A stretch of 7,765 bases of DNA from Patescibacteria group bacterium (GCA_020428585.1 JAGQMP010000025.1:1-7765), one strand, 5' to 3'. Shown: positions 1-6,986, numbered from the stretch's first letter. The notes: generated from the sequence alone by a model not told the origin. A program made the numbers and translations.

Positions 1-2507
1 CAATTGTAGCCCAACAAGCCCAGCAGAACGCTGATGCTGATACCCAACAGTGTTTGGCTGATGCTGGCATCTTTGAGCCTGAACCTTGTTATACTGACTT
101 TGAAAATGATTTCTTGGAATGTGTCGATGGACTTGAGGAAGGAAGCCCCGAATACCAAGAGTGTGAGTTCACACTCGAGCTAGCTCAAACAGCATACCAA
201 TCGTGTCTCGACGTTTGGAATGAATACAATACGATACTCAACCAATGCCAAAATTCTGGTATCTGGGGAGGGGTAGGTGGGGTTGCCCAAAATAACTACA
301 ATGTCTGGCAATCTGGGCAAGTCCAATCAACCAGAGCCGTTGCGGGTACGGTCGCTACCTTCGGAGCACAGCAACTCAACGGTAATCCCCTCGATTCAGT
401 TATCAAAGGCGAAGGGGAAACGCTCAGCAAATTGCTTGGCTCATATAGCGCAAAAGAACAGTTCAAACGCGACCTCTTTGTTGGCGGGTGGGAAGGATAC
501 CTCGCTTTGGCTGACCCTCACAACTACGATCTCGGTCTTCAGAATTTAGTCGAAGGAAATCTACAAAACCAAGTCTCAAAAAACGTAGATAAGGCTGTAG
601 AACAGGCCCAAACACCTATAAAGTTTAAGGATAAGACCTACTGTGTTGAATATAAAAAAGATGCCGAGGGCAACCGAACCGACGAATGTGAGCGAGAACT
701 TATTGGAACTCCCGGTGATGTCGTTGCCGACAAAATAAAAACCGCGCTTGGTGCCGATGAAGACAAGGCAAAGACGTTGTCTGATGGACTCGTAACTTCT
801 CTTATAGGCGCGCTTGGTAAATTAACCGGCGGACTTCTCGAAAGCGGGGTTGCAAGCCTTGGCAATGCAGCCAATAAAGCACTCTTTAATCACAACGACA
901 CGAATGTATTTGTGAGCAGTAACTTAACAAGCGGCACCTATCAATCAGAATATGACGTCCTTGGTATTCAATCAAATGGTGGAGGCATTGGTAATGGGAC
1001 TGAATCGGTCACCATTGCGGGCGCCGGGGGTAATATCATATCAACCATCTTTGTTGGAGGTCCGGAGCATGATAATCCACAAATCATTATCAATTTCCAG
1101 GAATCTCTTGAAAAGAACATAGACCTTGCTGAAAAAGAGCAATCTTACTATGAGGAGATCCGATCAACATTATCGGGTGCAACCGATGTTGTGGTTGAAT
1201 TTGATAAGTGCATCCCGGGGCCCGACTATGGGTGGGATCAACGTTATCGGGACGTATTATCATCTTATTCAACGAACGGAGATGACGAATGGGGTCAGTT
1301 AAACGCCATTGGCCTCAACGAGACCAAGAATATGATTCAAGATAATCGAGTGACTATTCCAGGAGGAGTAGAGATGAAAGACCAAATTGAGGTAATTTTC
1401 GATACCGTCACTCAATCTTCGCTTGAAGACAAATTCAGATTAGACAATTTGAGGAGCATACTAAGCACCATGCGATTCATTCGATCAGAGATTCTCGCTG
1501 ATTTCAACACTCAAAAAGCGCAAATCAGCAATGACCTCGTCCTCTTTGCCGATGACTGGAATATATTGACGACGAATCAGAAACTCAACCTCCTCGAAAT
1601 CGCCTACAATAGTGGTTACTATAGCAATGCCATTTACACTGGCCACAATCCCCCAGCCCTTGCCGCAGCACTGCAAAACGACGAAGACGGGGTGATGAAC
1701 GGCGTCTTGTCGATGGCGTGGGATCTTTGGCGACAAGAAACTGATGAAGAAAAAAAACTTGATCTGCGACGTGCCTTCTATATCTTAGAGAGTGATTTAC
1801 CAAATGATCAATTCATTACCATAGCAAAAAATAAATCTAATCAAATCAAACAAGGTATCAGTCGATCGTATGACATGGCACTCGATTGCATGGTGTTCAA
1901 AGCCTACGCTGTTGGAACCGAACGATCTCAATTGGTGACCATTCTCAACACCAATGATCAAGAGGGGGCAGTCTTTGCTCTGGCTGATATTATCGACCAG
2001 TACGATCCGAACGCGGCAGCTGATCAGTTTCCTCCTATTGGAACCGTCTTTGCGTTCTATGACGTTGATACCGTGCGCAGCGACCCTACGCTTAGAACAT
2101 TCCTTGAAACCGAGTATCAACTACAGCAAAACCAAGGGGCAAGTGTGATGAGCACCTACACCATGACCGAACCATCAGCCATCAACCAGAGTATCCTCGG
2201 ATTCAGTTCTGAAGCCGACAAAGAAGCATACTTTGATGAATTCTACCCTGATGATGACTTTCCATATGATGAGAACAAAAACAAGCTGACGGTCAAAGAG
2301 ATGTATCGGGTAGATCGAGCCTACGGTCAGTCAAACCGCGTTAAACCGCGTGGCGCCCGCGGACACCTCTTTTGTCGAAATGCAAATGAATTTGAGACCG
2401 TCAATGGAGGAGGTAACCATGATCAACACGGAACGGCTTGTTGGAAAGATTTCTATAGCGCAAGCAGACTCGATTACCAATTGATCATTTCGGGTATTAA
2501 CAATTAA
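1..2507 (+). CDS. Large T4SS-associated protein, probably exported (5' end missing)
   Basis: The reading frame is open from the window edge (first full codon at 3) to TAA at 2505-2507, giving 834 visible residues; the true start and any signal peptide lie upstream. A TTG at 54 is in frame, but open frame continues before it, so it is unlikely to be the start. No obvious membrane span is visible. Residues 17-82 carry six cysteines at regular intervals, and about six more are scattered later, an even total near twelve that suits disulphide bonding outside the cytoplasm. A Gly-Gly-Trp motif lies near residue 162, and a Cys/charged segment leads to a Thr-Pro-Gly motif near 236-238. This pattern recalls large proteins encoded just upstream of VirB6/TrbL-like genes in CPR genomes (memory of the family, not a search). 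The last 60 residues are rich in Arg, Asn and His with two Cys. Context suggests a structural or surface part of the secretion apparatus; the exact function is unknown. Confidence 0.85.
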   Translation, partial: IVAQQAQQNADADTQQCLADAGIFEPEPCYTDFENDFLECVDGLEEGSPEYQECEFTLELAQTAYQSCLDVWNEYNTILNQCQNSGIWGGVGGVAQNNYNVWQSGQVQSTRAVAGTVATFGAQQLNGNPLDSVIKGEGETLSKLLGSYSAKEQFKRDLFVGGWEGYLALADPHNYDLGLQNLVEGNLQNQVSKNVDKAVEQAQTPIKFKDKTYCVEYKKDAEGNRTDECERELIGTPGDVVADKIKTALGADEDKAKTLSDGLVTSLIGALGKLTGGLLESGVASLGNAANKALFNHNDTNVFVSSNLTSGTYQSEYDVLGIQSNGGGIGNGTESVTIAGAGGNIISTIFVGGPEHDNPQIIINFQESLEKNIDLAEKEQSYYEEIRSTLSGATDVVVEFDKCIPGPDYGWDQRYRDVLSSYSTNGDDEWGQLNAIGLNETKNMIQDNRVTIPGGVEMKDQIEVIFDTVTQSSLEDKFRLDNLRSILSTMRFIRSEILADFNTQKAQISNDLVLFADDWNILTTNQKLNLLEIAYNSGYYSNAIYTGHNPPALAAALQNDEDGVMNGVLSMAWDLWRQETDEEKKLDLRRAFYILESDLPNDQFITIAKNKSNQIKQGISRSYDMALDCMVFKAYAVGTERSQLVTILNTNDQEGAVFALADIIDQYDPNAAADQFPPIGTVFAFYDVDTVRSDPTLRTFLETEYQLQQNQGASVMSTYTMTEPSAINQSILGFSSEADKEAYFDEFYPDDDFPYDENKNKLTVKEMYRVDRAYGQSNRVKPRGARGHLFCRNANEFETVNGGGNHDQHGTACWKDFYSASRLDYQLIISGINN

Positions 2508-2527
2508 CAACCCATGGGTTGTTTTTG
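2506..2527 (+). terminator. Intrinsic terminator overlapping the stop of the large protein
   Basis: Bases 2506-2523 form a perfect 18-nt palindrome (arm AACAACCCA) and run straight into a T-rich tract that continues to about 2530. The hairpin begins inside the TAA stop codon. The GC content of the stem is modest, so efficiency is uncertain. Confidence 0.7.
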
Positions 2528-2541
2528 TTTTATTGAAAACA

Positions 2542-2565
2542 CGGGCGCGACTGACGTCGCGCCCG
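2542..2565. repeat. GC-rich 10-bp hairpin
   Basis: CGGGCGCGAC (2542-2551) pairs perfectly with GTCGCGCCCG (2556-2565) around a TGAC loop. On the plus strand no T-run follows, so it is not a normal forward terminator. On the minus strand the stem is followed by a short GTTTTC stretch, which would suit a weak reverse terminator, although no reverse gene is present here. It could also be a dispersed palindromic repeat. Confidence 0.6.
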
Positions 2566-2575
2566 CCCAAACCCC

Positions 2576-2584
2576 TGTGGATAA
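2576..2584 (-). promoter_or_regulatory. DnaA-box-like 9-mer
   Basis: TGTGGATAA is the exact complement of the consensus DnaA box TTATCCACA. It lies 5 nt before the -35 element of the following promoter. It is a single copy with no companion boxes or AT-rich unwinding region, so it could be a DnaA-responsive site or chance. There is no support for an origin. Confidence 0.3.
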
Positions 2585-2589
2585 GTTTC

Positions 2590-2619
2590 TTTACACAAAG
2601 CCATTTTTAATGGCATAAT
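2590..2619 (+). promoter_or_regulatory. Sigma70-type promoter of the small secreted protein
   Basis: TTTACA at 2590-2595 and CATAAT at 2614-2619 are separated by 18 nt, and TG at 2611-2612 makes an extended -10. The predicted transcription start is near 2626, leaving a leader of roughly 60 nt before the ATG at 2687. This is the most complete promoter in the window. Confidence 0.65.
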
Positions 2620-2630
2620 TTTTGAGAGTT

Positions 2631-2669
2631 TCCAAGATCGCCTTGGACAGTACCCGTTGCAAAAGCAAC
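2631..2669 (+). other. Two-hairpin 5' leader
   Basis: Two perfect small hairpins lie in the predicted leader: TCCAAG/CTTGGA (2631-2636 with 2642-2647, loop ATCGC) and GTTGC/GCAAC (2656-2660 with 2665-2669, loop AAAA). The rest of the leader is A-rich and has no recognisable Shine-Dalgarno. They may stabilise the mRNA or regulate translation. No known riboswitch class is recognised. Confidence 0.45.
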
Positions 2670-2686
2670 ACAAAACTTAATAAACA

Positions 2687-3052
2687 ATGAAAAAATTCTT
2701 AATCGTTTTCGTTTTTGCGCTTACTTTTGCACTAGGTACAGATGTAAACGCCCAATCCTATTCTGCTTCGGCAGAAGATGGTGATCTGGAATGGCTCGAC
2801 CCAAATAAATTGGATCACAGTTCAGATTTGGACAAAATGGGAAATTTCGTCTTTGAACAAAGCGGAGGGACAGAAATACTTGTCCATGCTTTCAAAGGCA
2901 AAACCCACTACGTAGGTTTTGCAGTAAGCCTTGATGGAAGTAAGGTGTTTAAATATTCGGTCAAAAAAAACCTATCACTTGAATCTTTATCAAGAGAAGA
3001 GACGACCGAAGAAAAAGCCGATATATTTCTGAAAAGAATGGCCTCAAATTAG
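2687..3052 (+). CDS. Small secreted protein of unknown function
   Basis: The gene encodes 121 residues. Residues 1-22 form a classic Sec signal peptide: Met-Lys-Lys, a hydrophobic core of Phe, Leu, Ile, Val and Ala, then Val-Asn-Ala with likely cleavage before Gln23. The mature part is about 99 residues, hydrophilic and mixed in charge, with alternating segments around residues 50-93 that look beta-rich and a charged helical C-terminus rich in Glu and Lys. There is no cysteine and no lipobox, so it is probably soluble or wall-associated rather than a lipoprotein. The family is not recognised. It has its own promoter and terminator between two T4SS-like genes, which suggests an accessory exported factor expressed independently. 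The start is fixed by the signal peptide although no Shine-Dalgarno is visible. Confidence 0.8.
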   Translation: MKKFLIVFVFALTFALGTDVNAQSYSASAEDGDLEWLDPNKLDHSSDLDKMGNFVFEQSGGTEILVHAFKGKTHYVGFAVSLDGSKVFKYSVKKNLSLESLSREETTEEKADIFLKRMASN

Positions 3053-3054
3053 TT

Positions 3055-3085
3055 ATGACCCCAACCTACCATTGGGGTCATTTTC
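3055..3085 (+). terminator. Intrinsic terminator after the small secreted protein
   Basis: ATGACCCCAA (3055-3064) pairs perfectly with TTGGGGTCAT (3072-3081) around a 7-nt loop, and TTTT follows. It starts 2 nt after the stop codon and has a GC-rich core, making it a strong candidate. Confidence 0.85.
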
Positions 3086-3126
3086 ATTACCTGCTAATTA
3101 GTTAGTGTTTAACTTGCAATCTGGGT

Positions 3127-3132
3127 TATAAT
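3127..3132 (+). promoter_or_regulatory. -10 box for a leaderless TrbL/VirB6-like mRNA
   Basis: A perfect TATAAT ends 6 nt before the ATG at 3139, so transcription would be expected to begin at or within a base or two of the start codon. No convincing -35 is seen. AGGA at 3134-3137 is only 1 nt from the ATG, too close to act as a normal ribosome binding site. Confidence 0.55.
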
Positions 3133-3138
3133 CAGGAT

Positions 3139-5322
3139 ATGAAATTTGGAAACAAAAAAGTTCTTGCAGCTCTGATGTTACTTGTGGTATTTCTAACTCC
3201 TGTAAGTATAAGTTTCAACTCTAATCAAGAGAATCAAAAAGATAATATATCAGAGGTAACTTCCATTGTTGATAAACAACTATCTGTAAATCTTGAGTTA
3301 AATGTTAGCTACGCTCTCACAACAGGAAAATGTAATCTATCCCTTAGTTCTCTCGGTCATTGTTTTCTAGATGCTATTCTCACTTTTTACGAGATTCTTT
3401 TCTACGCTACGACACAAGTTTTCGTCGTTATCGTCGGATTGATGATGGATGCCGTATTATTCTTCTCGATTAGTAGCAATTTCTATCGCAGTTCAGGAAT
3501 GATCGAGGCGGGGTGGGAAATTCTGCGAGACCTCACCAATATCGTCTTTATCTTTGCTCTTTTGGTAGTGGCTTTTCGAATGGTATTAGGGCAAAACGAT
3601 GGAAAAACCAAAGAAACCTTAATAAAGACTATTTTGGTTGCGCTCGTCGTAAACTTCAGTCTATTCGTGACCTACGCTATCGTCGATGCTTCTAATATCT
3701 TAGCCTATACCTTCTATAACCGTATTGATGCGGATGCCAGCAATTTTGAAACTGGTATCAGTAATGGAGTCGGAGATGACGCCGATGAAAACGGTATCAA
3801 CATTGCTAGCTGGGTGAAGGATATGGGTATTGAACAATCAGTATCCCTTGCTATCGCTGGTCAAATTAACCCACAGCGCATCATCAACGCATCAGGAGTA
3901 GCAAGTAACGGTGGAACCATTAATTTCTTCCAAGGAATGATTCTGATTACCGGGATGGCGGTGATGAATATCCTCATGATCTATGTGTTCTTCTCGGTCA
4001 TGATGTTGTTCGCAGGTAGAATCATTGGAATTATGATTCTAGGTATCCTGGCGCCGCTTGCTTTTGCAAGTCATGCGATCCCAAACATGATGAACACACC
4101 CTACATTGGATGGAAATTCTGGTTCAAGGAATTAATACAGATATCCTTCATGGCACCGATATTTATGTTCTTTATGTGGCTGACTGTAAAGTTCATTTCA
4201 AACGAAGGCGTCCTTGCAACATTATCAAGAACCATCGACGGTAGCTGGATTACCAGTATTATCAACACCTATCTCTTGCTACTCCTCATCGCTGGAATCC
4301 TTTTGATGTCAAAGAAAATAACGACTCGTCTTGCAGGTGAAGTTGGTGGATTCGCCCTGAAGGCAGTACAAGCTGCTGTTGGTGGAACGGTCGCTGCGGC
4401 AGGGCTCGTGGCAACTGGTGGAGCTGCCGCAGCAGGAGGGCTTGCTCGGTTGGCACCTAGAGATTCGAGATTAAATAATATCGGTAGAACTCTCCAAGCA
4501 ACAAACTTTAACTTTGCACAAACAAGAGCGGGGCAATTCCTTTCTCGTCAAACGGGTATCAATTTTGGTGGTCAGTTAGGAAATCTCAGTTATGGAAGAG
4601 CTGATACCGCGGTAAGAAGAGGTGCAAACTCGATTCGATCAAGAATCTCTGATATTAGTACAGGTCAAACACCTCAGTCAGTCGTTAACTGGCAAAACGC
4701 TGTTCAACAAAGCCGTGATGCATTAACTGCAAGAAGGTCTCAAAATGTTAGTGACAGAGCTACCAGAAGGGCACAGAATAATGCAAACGCTGCTGAACGC
4801 CAATACGATTATGTAAACCAGGTAGAAAATCTTGTGAATGTAAACGATCTACCGGGCCGAATCGAAGAACTCCAGGCGGAACTACAAATGAGAACCACTC
4901 AACAAGCTCAAGACGAACGAGATAATATTCAAAATACTACTAACGCCCTCAACGCTAATATTCAAACCATACAGGATGATATTAGAGCCATGGAACAAAA
5001 CAGGCAACGTCTAATCAACCAAGGTAATACTGGGGCTGCAAATGCAATAACCACGGCTATTAGAAATCGAAGACAAGATATCAGAAATATAGAAAACAAC
5101 ATAAGACACGTACAGAGGTCAACCCTTCAACAAAGGATTCAGCATTTGCAAGAACAGCTTCAAGAACGACAACAACAAGCTGTTTCAGATATGTTCAACC
5201 AAGACATGGATTCACGCTTTACCCAGCAAGATTCTTCTCTTACCAGATCACGAACAAGGAGGCAGCAGCGAGTCCGTAGACAAGCCTCTAGAAGAAATAA
5301 TCAACAGGGAAATAACAGTTAA
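3139..5322 (+). CDS. TrbL/VirB6-like T4SS inner-membrane protein with long tail
   Basis: The gene encodes 727 residues and probably forms the polytopic inner-membrane channel of a T4SS-like machine. Residues 8-26 are a signal peptide or first membrane span. Further hydrophobic spans lie near 76-112, 130-150, 160-192, 264-312, 330-353 and 370-390. The segment Trp-Phe-Lys-Glu-Leu-Ile-Gln followed by Phe-Met-Ala-Pro-Ile-Phe (about 328-342) resembles the conserved part of CPR TrbL/VirB6-like proteins. A Gly/Ala-rich stretch (about 402-438) leads into a hydrophilic tail of nearly 300 residues that is predicted coiled coil at about 570-685 and ends in a very basic segment (703-719). The tail contains no lysine but about 42 arginines after residue 436. 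Such tails are typically cytoplasmic; a role in docking the ATPase or binding nucleic acid is inference. The PrgI and TraC-like genes downstream support the T4SS assignment, which rests on topology, motif and context. Confidence 0.8.
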   Translation: MKFGNKKVLAALMLLVVFLTPVSISFNSNQENQKDNISEVTSIVDKQLSVNLELNVSYALTTGKCNLSLSSLGHCFLDAILTFYEILFYATTQVFVVIVGLMMDAVLFFSISSNFYRSSGMIEAGWEILRDLTNIVFIFALLVVAFRMVLGQNDGKTKETLIKTILVALVVNFSLFVTYAIVDASNILAYTFYNRIDADASNFETGISNGVGDDADENGINIASWVKDMGIEQSVSLAIAGQINPQRIINASGVASNGGTINFFQGMILITGMAVMNILMIYVFFSVMMLFAGRIIGIMILGILAPLAFASHAIPNMMNTPYIGWKFWFKELIQISFMAPIFMFFMWLTVKFISNEGVLATLSRTIDGSWITSIINTYLLLLLIAGILLMSKKITTRLAGEVGGFALKAVQAAVGGTVAAAGLVATGGAAAAGGLARLAPRDSRLNNIGRTLQATNFNFAQTRAGQFLSRQTGINFGGQLGNLSYGRADTAVRRGANSIRSRISDISTGQTPQSVVNWQNAVQQSRDALTARRSQNVSDRATRRAQNNANAAERQYDYVNQVENLVNVNDLPGRIEELQAELQMRTTQQAQDERDNIQNTTNALNANIQTIQDDIRAMEQNRQRLINQGNTGAANAITTAIRNRRQDIRNIENNIRHVQRSTLQQRIQHLQEQLQERQQQAVSDMFNQDMDSRFTQQDSSLTRSRTRRQQRVRRQASRRNNQQGNNS

Positions 5323-5346
5323 AAACCACATGGTGGTTTTTTCTTT
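5321..5346 (+). terminator. Intrinsic terminator after the TrbL/VirB6-like gene
   Basis: AAAAACCAC (5321-5329) pairs with GTGGTTTTT (5333-5341) around a 3-nt ATG loop, and the T-run extends to 5342 with more T after one C. The hairpin starts within the TAA stop codon. Confidence 0.75.
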
Positions 5347-5354
5347 ATGAAAAT

Positions 5355-5363
5355 TGCTATAAT
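5355..5363 (+). promoter_or_regulatory. Extended -10 promoter of the acidic-protein gene
   Basis: TGCTATAAT is a perfect extended -10 (TG at 5355-5356, TATAAT at 5358-5363). It ends 10 nt before the ATG at 5374, predicting a leader of only a few bases. It lies inside the longer frame that opens at 5347, which argues against that upstream start. Confidence 0.6.
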
Positions 5364-5373
5364 CAGTTTAGTT

Positions 5374-6132
5374 ATGAACCTCACTCCACGTGACATCACG
5401 AAATATATCTCTGAACTGCCCGATAATATTCGCAAGGCGGTTGTTGAATTTGATTGGGCAGGCGAGGTGATGGATATCGCACGAAACCATCACATCCAGA
5501 TCGATGACATCGAGCGGTTCCGGCAAGAAACCTTGAAGGTGATTGTCGGCATCGAACCAGCCGAAACCTACGAAGATCGCGTGATGGAGGCTTTGGGGGT
5601 TCCTCGTGCGACGGCCGCAACCTTGGTTGAAGAAGCGAACGAGAGGATTTTCGGCGAACTGCAACGACGAGCATTTTCAAGTGATGACGATGAACAAATC
5701 ATCCCACCACAAATTCAAGATGGCAGTGATCCTTACCTTGAACCGATTGATCACCACGATGTTGCCCGACACATGCGAGATGAGGGAATTGAACTCCTTG
5801 ATCACGACGAACCGGTGATGAATATCCATCAGAATCAGATTACTTCGTCATCCGAAAACGAACATGGATCCCCGAACAAAGTCGAGGATGACAAGGTGGA
5901 AGAATCTGAAGATTATCGAGAGCCGATCGAAGAAAAAGACCTGCGTGGCGTCAAACAACACCAGGCTGATACGAGCATCCTTAAAAAGATGGGGCAGGTT
6001 AATCCGGATCAGGCTCTTGATGGCGTTGATCCGAAAGAACCTCTCGAAGAAACGCTCGACCAGAACCTCGACCAGAACGTTTTTAACAGCATGGTCGTCG
6101 CGCACGAAAACGAAATAACCCTCGATGCCTAG
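5374..6132 (+). CDS. Acidic T4SS-locus protein with N-terminal helical domain
   Basis: An ATG at 5347 is in frame, but it sits just past the preceding terminator hairpin and before the extended -10 box. The ATG at 5374 is therefore chosen, giving 252 residues. Residues 1-100 form a compact, mostly helical domain: Asp-Ile-Thr-Lys-Tyr-Ile near the start, Phe-Asp-Trp at 26-28, a helix around 45-60, and Ala-Asn-Glu-Arg-Ile-Phe at 88-93. Small proteins with this pattern recur near pilus and secretion genes in CPR genomes (recollection, not a search). Residues 103-252 are low complexity, strongly acidic and probably disordered, with a Leu-Asp-Gln-Asn doublet at 228-235. No signal peptide or membrane span is seen, so it should be cytoplasmic. 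It lies between the TrbL/VirB6-like and PrgI genes. Function is unknown; a cytoplasmic adaptor is possible. Confidence 0.75.
   Translation: MNLTPRDITKYISELPDNIRKAVVEFDWAGEVMDIARNHHIQIDDIERFRQETLKVIVGIEPAETYEDRVMEALGVPRATAATLVEEANERIFGELQRRAFSSDDDEQIIPPQIQDGSDPYLEPIDHHDVARHMRDEGIELLDHDEPVMNIHQNQITSSSENEHGSPNKVEDDKVEESEDYREPIEEKDLRGVKQHQADTSILKKMGQVNPDQALDGVDPKEPLEETLDQNLDQNVFNSMVVAHENEITLDA
6055..6078 (+). repeat. 12-bp in-frame tandem duplication
   Basis: CTCGACCAGAAC occurs twice in exact tandem inside the acidic-protein gene and encodes Leu-Asp-Gln-Asn twice. This looks like a recent slippage event in the disordered tail. Confidence 0.8.
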
Positions 6133-6154
6133 AACGGTGGTGAGATCGCTATCG

Positions 6155-6163
6155 TGATATACT
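6155..6163 (+). promoter_or_regulatory. Extended -10 promoter of the PrgI-family gene
   Basis: TGATATACT (TG at 6155-6156, TATACT at 6158-6163) ends 7 nt before the ATG at 6171, predicting a leaderless or nearly leaderless transcript. No Shine-Dalgarno or clear -35 is visible. No terminator is seen between the previous stop (6132) and this promoter. Confidence 0.55.
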
Positions 6164-6170
6164 AACCAGT

Positions 6171-6584
6171 ATGAGATTCGAGGTGCCACAATTCATCAAC
6201 GTACCAGATAAACTTTTTGGGCCTTTTACCTTTCGTCAGGCACTGTACCTCGTGGGCGGTGCTGGGATCATTTTTATTCTGTACAAGGTACTACCAAGCT
6301 TTGTTGCCATTATCCTCGGGCTACCCATTGCCGCCTTTTCATTGGCATTAGTGTTCTATCAACCAAATGGTCGGCCGTTCATTCACATGGTTGAATCATT
6401 TATGTTGTACAGTTTCAGTCACAAATTCTACCTATGGCGACAACGTGATGTAAAACCAGGCGCTGAAGATATCACCCAGGTTCATACACCCTTTCCGGAA
6501 GAAGGTGCCTTACCCGAGGAAGATAAACGAGAAAAAATTTCTGATCTGGCCTGGAGTTTGGATATCTTGGATTTTGATAACTAG
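6171..6584 (+). CDS. PrgI family protein
   Basis: The gene encodes 137 residues. The N-terminus has the PrgI-family signature: Phe-Glu-Val-Pro-Gln-Phe-Ile at 3-9, then Asp-Lys-Leu-Phe-Gly-Pro at 13-18, then Phe-Arg-Gln leading into two membrane spans (about 22-40 and 43-63). After a Pro-Asn-Gly-Arg-Pro turn (65-69), an amphipathic segment ends in Tyr-Leu-Trp-Arg-Gln-Arg. The C-terminal 45 residues are acidic and probably cytoplasmic. PrgI-family proteins are VirB3-like small membrane proteins, usually encoded next to a TraC/VirB4 ATPase in T4SS clusters, and a TraC-like gene begins about 640 nt downstream. The normal PrgI-TraC adjacency is interrupted here by the repeat-rich GIY-YIG block. 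Confidence 0.88.
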   Translation: MRFEVPQFINVPDKLFGPFTFRQALYLVGGAGIIFILYKVLPSFVAIILGLPIAAFSLALVFYQPNGRPFIHMVESFMLYSFSHKFYLWRQRDVKPGAEDITQVHTPFPEEGALPEEDKREKISDLAWSLDILDFDN

Positions 6585-6591
6585 CCTTGTT

Positions 6592-6622
6592 AAAAAAGCC
6601 CCCTTTGAAGGGTCTTTATTTT
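6592..6622 (+). terminator. Intrinsic terminator after the PrgI-family gene
   Basis: CCCTT (6601-6605) pairs with AAGGG (6608-6612), and an outer AAAG (6595-6598) can pair with CTTT (6614-6617) across a mismatch or bulge. An ATTTT stretch follows. The stem is imperfect, but its position 8 nt after the stop codon supports a terminator. Confidence 0.6.
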
Positions 6623-6635
6623 GCAAGGTGAATCA

Positions 6636-6658
6636 TGTGACAAGCCTTGCTTGTCACA
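6636..6658. repeat. Perfect 10-bp hairpin at the left edge of the GIY-YIG block
   Basis: TGTGACAAGC (6636-6645) pairs exactly with GCTTGTCACA (6649-6658) around a CTT loop. It ends 2 nt before the left 27-bp palindrome and shares the CTTGTCA word found at the outer side of the right palindrome, so it may belong to the same repeat family. No T-run follows on the plus strand. Confidence 0.65.
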
Positions 6659-6660
6659 CT

Positions 6661-6687
6661 GTCATCCTCGCACAGGCGGGGATCCAG
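6661..6687 (+). repeat. REP-like 27-bp palindrome, left copy
   Basis: The element is an 11-nt arm GTCATCCTCGC, a 4-nt loop ACAG, and a 12-nt arm GCGGGGATCCAG. ATCCTCGC pairs with GCGGGGAT as an 8-bp stem containing one T-G wobble. It matches the general design of dispersed REP-type repeats (GTCATCC...GGGGATCC) common in many bacteria. Confidence 0.85.
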
Positions 6688-6689
6688 CG

Positions 6690-6980
6690 TCAGCATATAT
6701 CAGGATACAGATCTCTCCATGTTGGATTTTCTTTTTCAATTAAATTTAACTTCCATTCACGATTCCATTTTTTGAGTTGTTTTTCACGTTGTAGTGCAAT
6801 GTTTACATCACCCGTTTCTTCAAAATATACAAGACTATGCACTAAATATTTTTTGGTAAAACCTTCGATGATATTGTTTTTGTGTTCGTAGATTCGTTGA
6901 CATAGATCATTAGTGACACCGATATACAAGGTTCCATTTCTTTTGCTTGCAAGGATGTAAACGTAGTAATGCTTTGACAT
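6690..6980 (-). CDS. Single-domain GIY-YIG nuclease (YhbQ/UPF0213-like)
   Basis: The gene encodes 96 residues, from an ATG at 6980-6978 to TGA at 6692-6690, the usual size for stand-alone GIY-YIG proteins. The first motif is Tyr-Val-Tyr-Ile-Leu at 6-10 (GIY equivalent) and the second is Leu-Tyr-Ile-Gly-Val-Thr-Asn at 18-24 (YIG). Arg29 and His33 follow at the positions expected for the active-site helix. Arg-Glu-Lys-Gln-Leu-Lys-Lys-Trp at 65-72 contains the likely metal-binding Glu66, and Asn85-Pro86 with Trp88 close the domain, so no key residue appears missing. The open frame extends upstream through the right palindrome and tandem repeats to about 7112, but that part has only a TTG start and encodes repeats, so the internal ATG is preferred. 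The family is predicted to cut DNA; substrate and role here are unknown. It may act on the flanking palindromes, by analogy with REP-associated transposases, but that is inference. Confidence 0.85.
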   Translation of the reverse strand: MSKHYYVYILASKRNGTLYIGVTNDLCQRIYEHKNNIIEGFTKKYLVHSLVYFEETGDVNIALQREKQLKKWNREWKLNLIEKENPTWRDLYPDIC

Positions 6981-6986
6981 AAAACG

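Noticed and set aside
54..56. TTG as the start codon of the large protein
   Set aside because: The frame remains open back to the window edge, includes another cysteine of the regular series at residue 17, and has no ribosome binding site before the TTG; the gene is better read as truncated.
2576..2584. Replication origin
   Set aside because: There is one DnaA-box-like 9-mer only, with no box cluster and no dnaA or dnaN gene.
5347..5373. Upstream ATG for the acidic protein
   Set aside because: It lies directly after the terminator T-run and ahead of the extended -10 box, so a transcript from that promoter would not contain it.
5368..6189. Antisense open frames over the acidic-protein gene
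   Set aside because: Several frames are open on the minus strand, but none shows a recognisable motif, and the sense frame has promoter and domain support.
6505..6891. Plus-strand frame running from the PrgI gene through the GIY-YIG region
   Set aside because: It overlaps the PrgI C-terminus, crosses the terminator and left palindrome, and is antisense to the GIY-YIG gene; no domain is visible.
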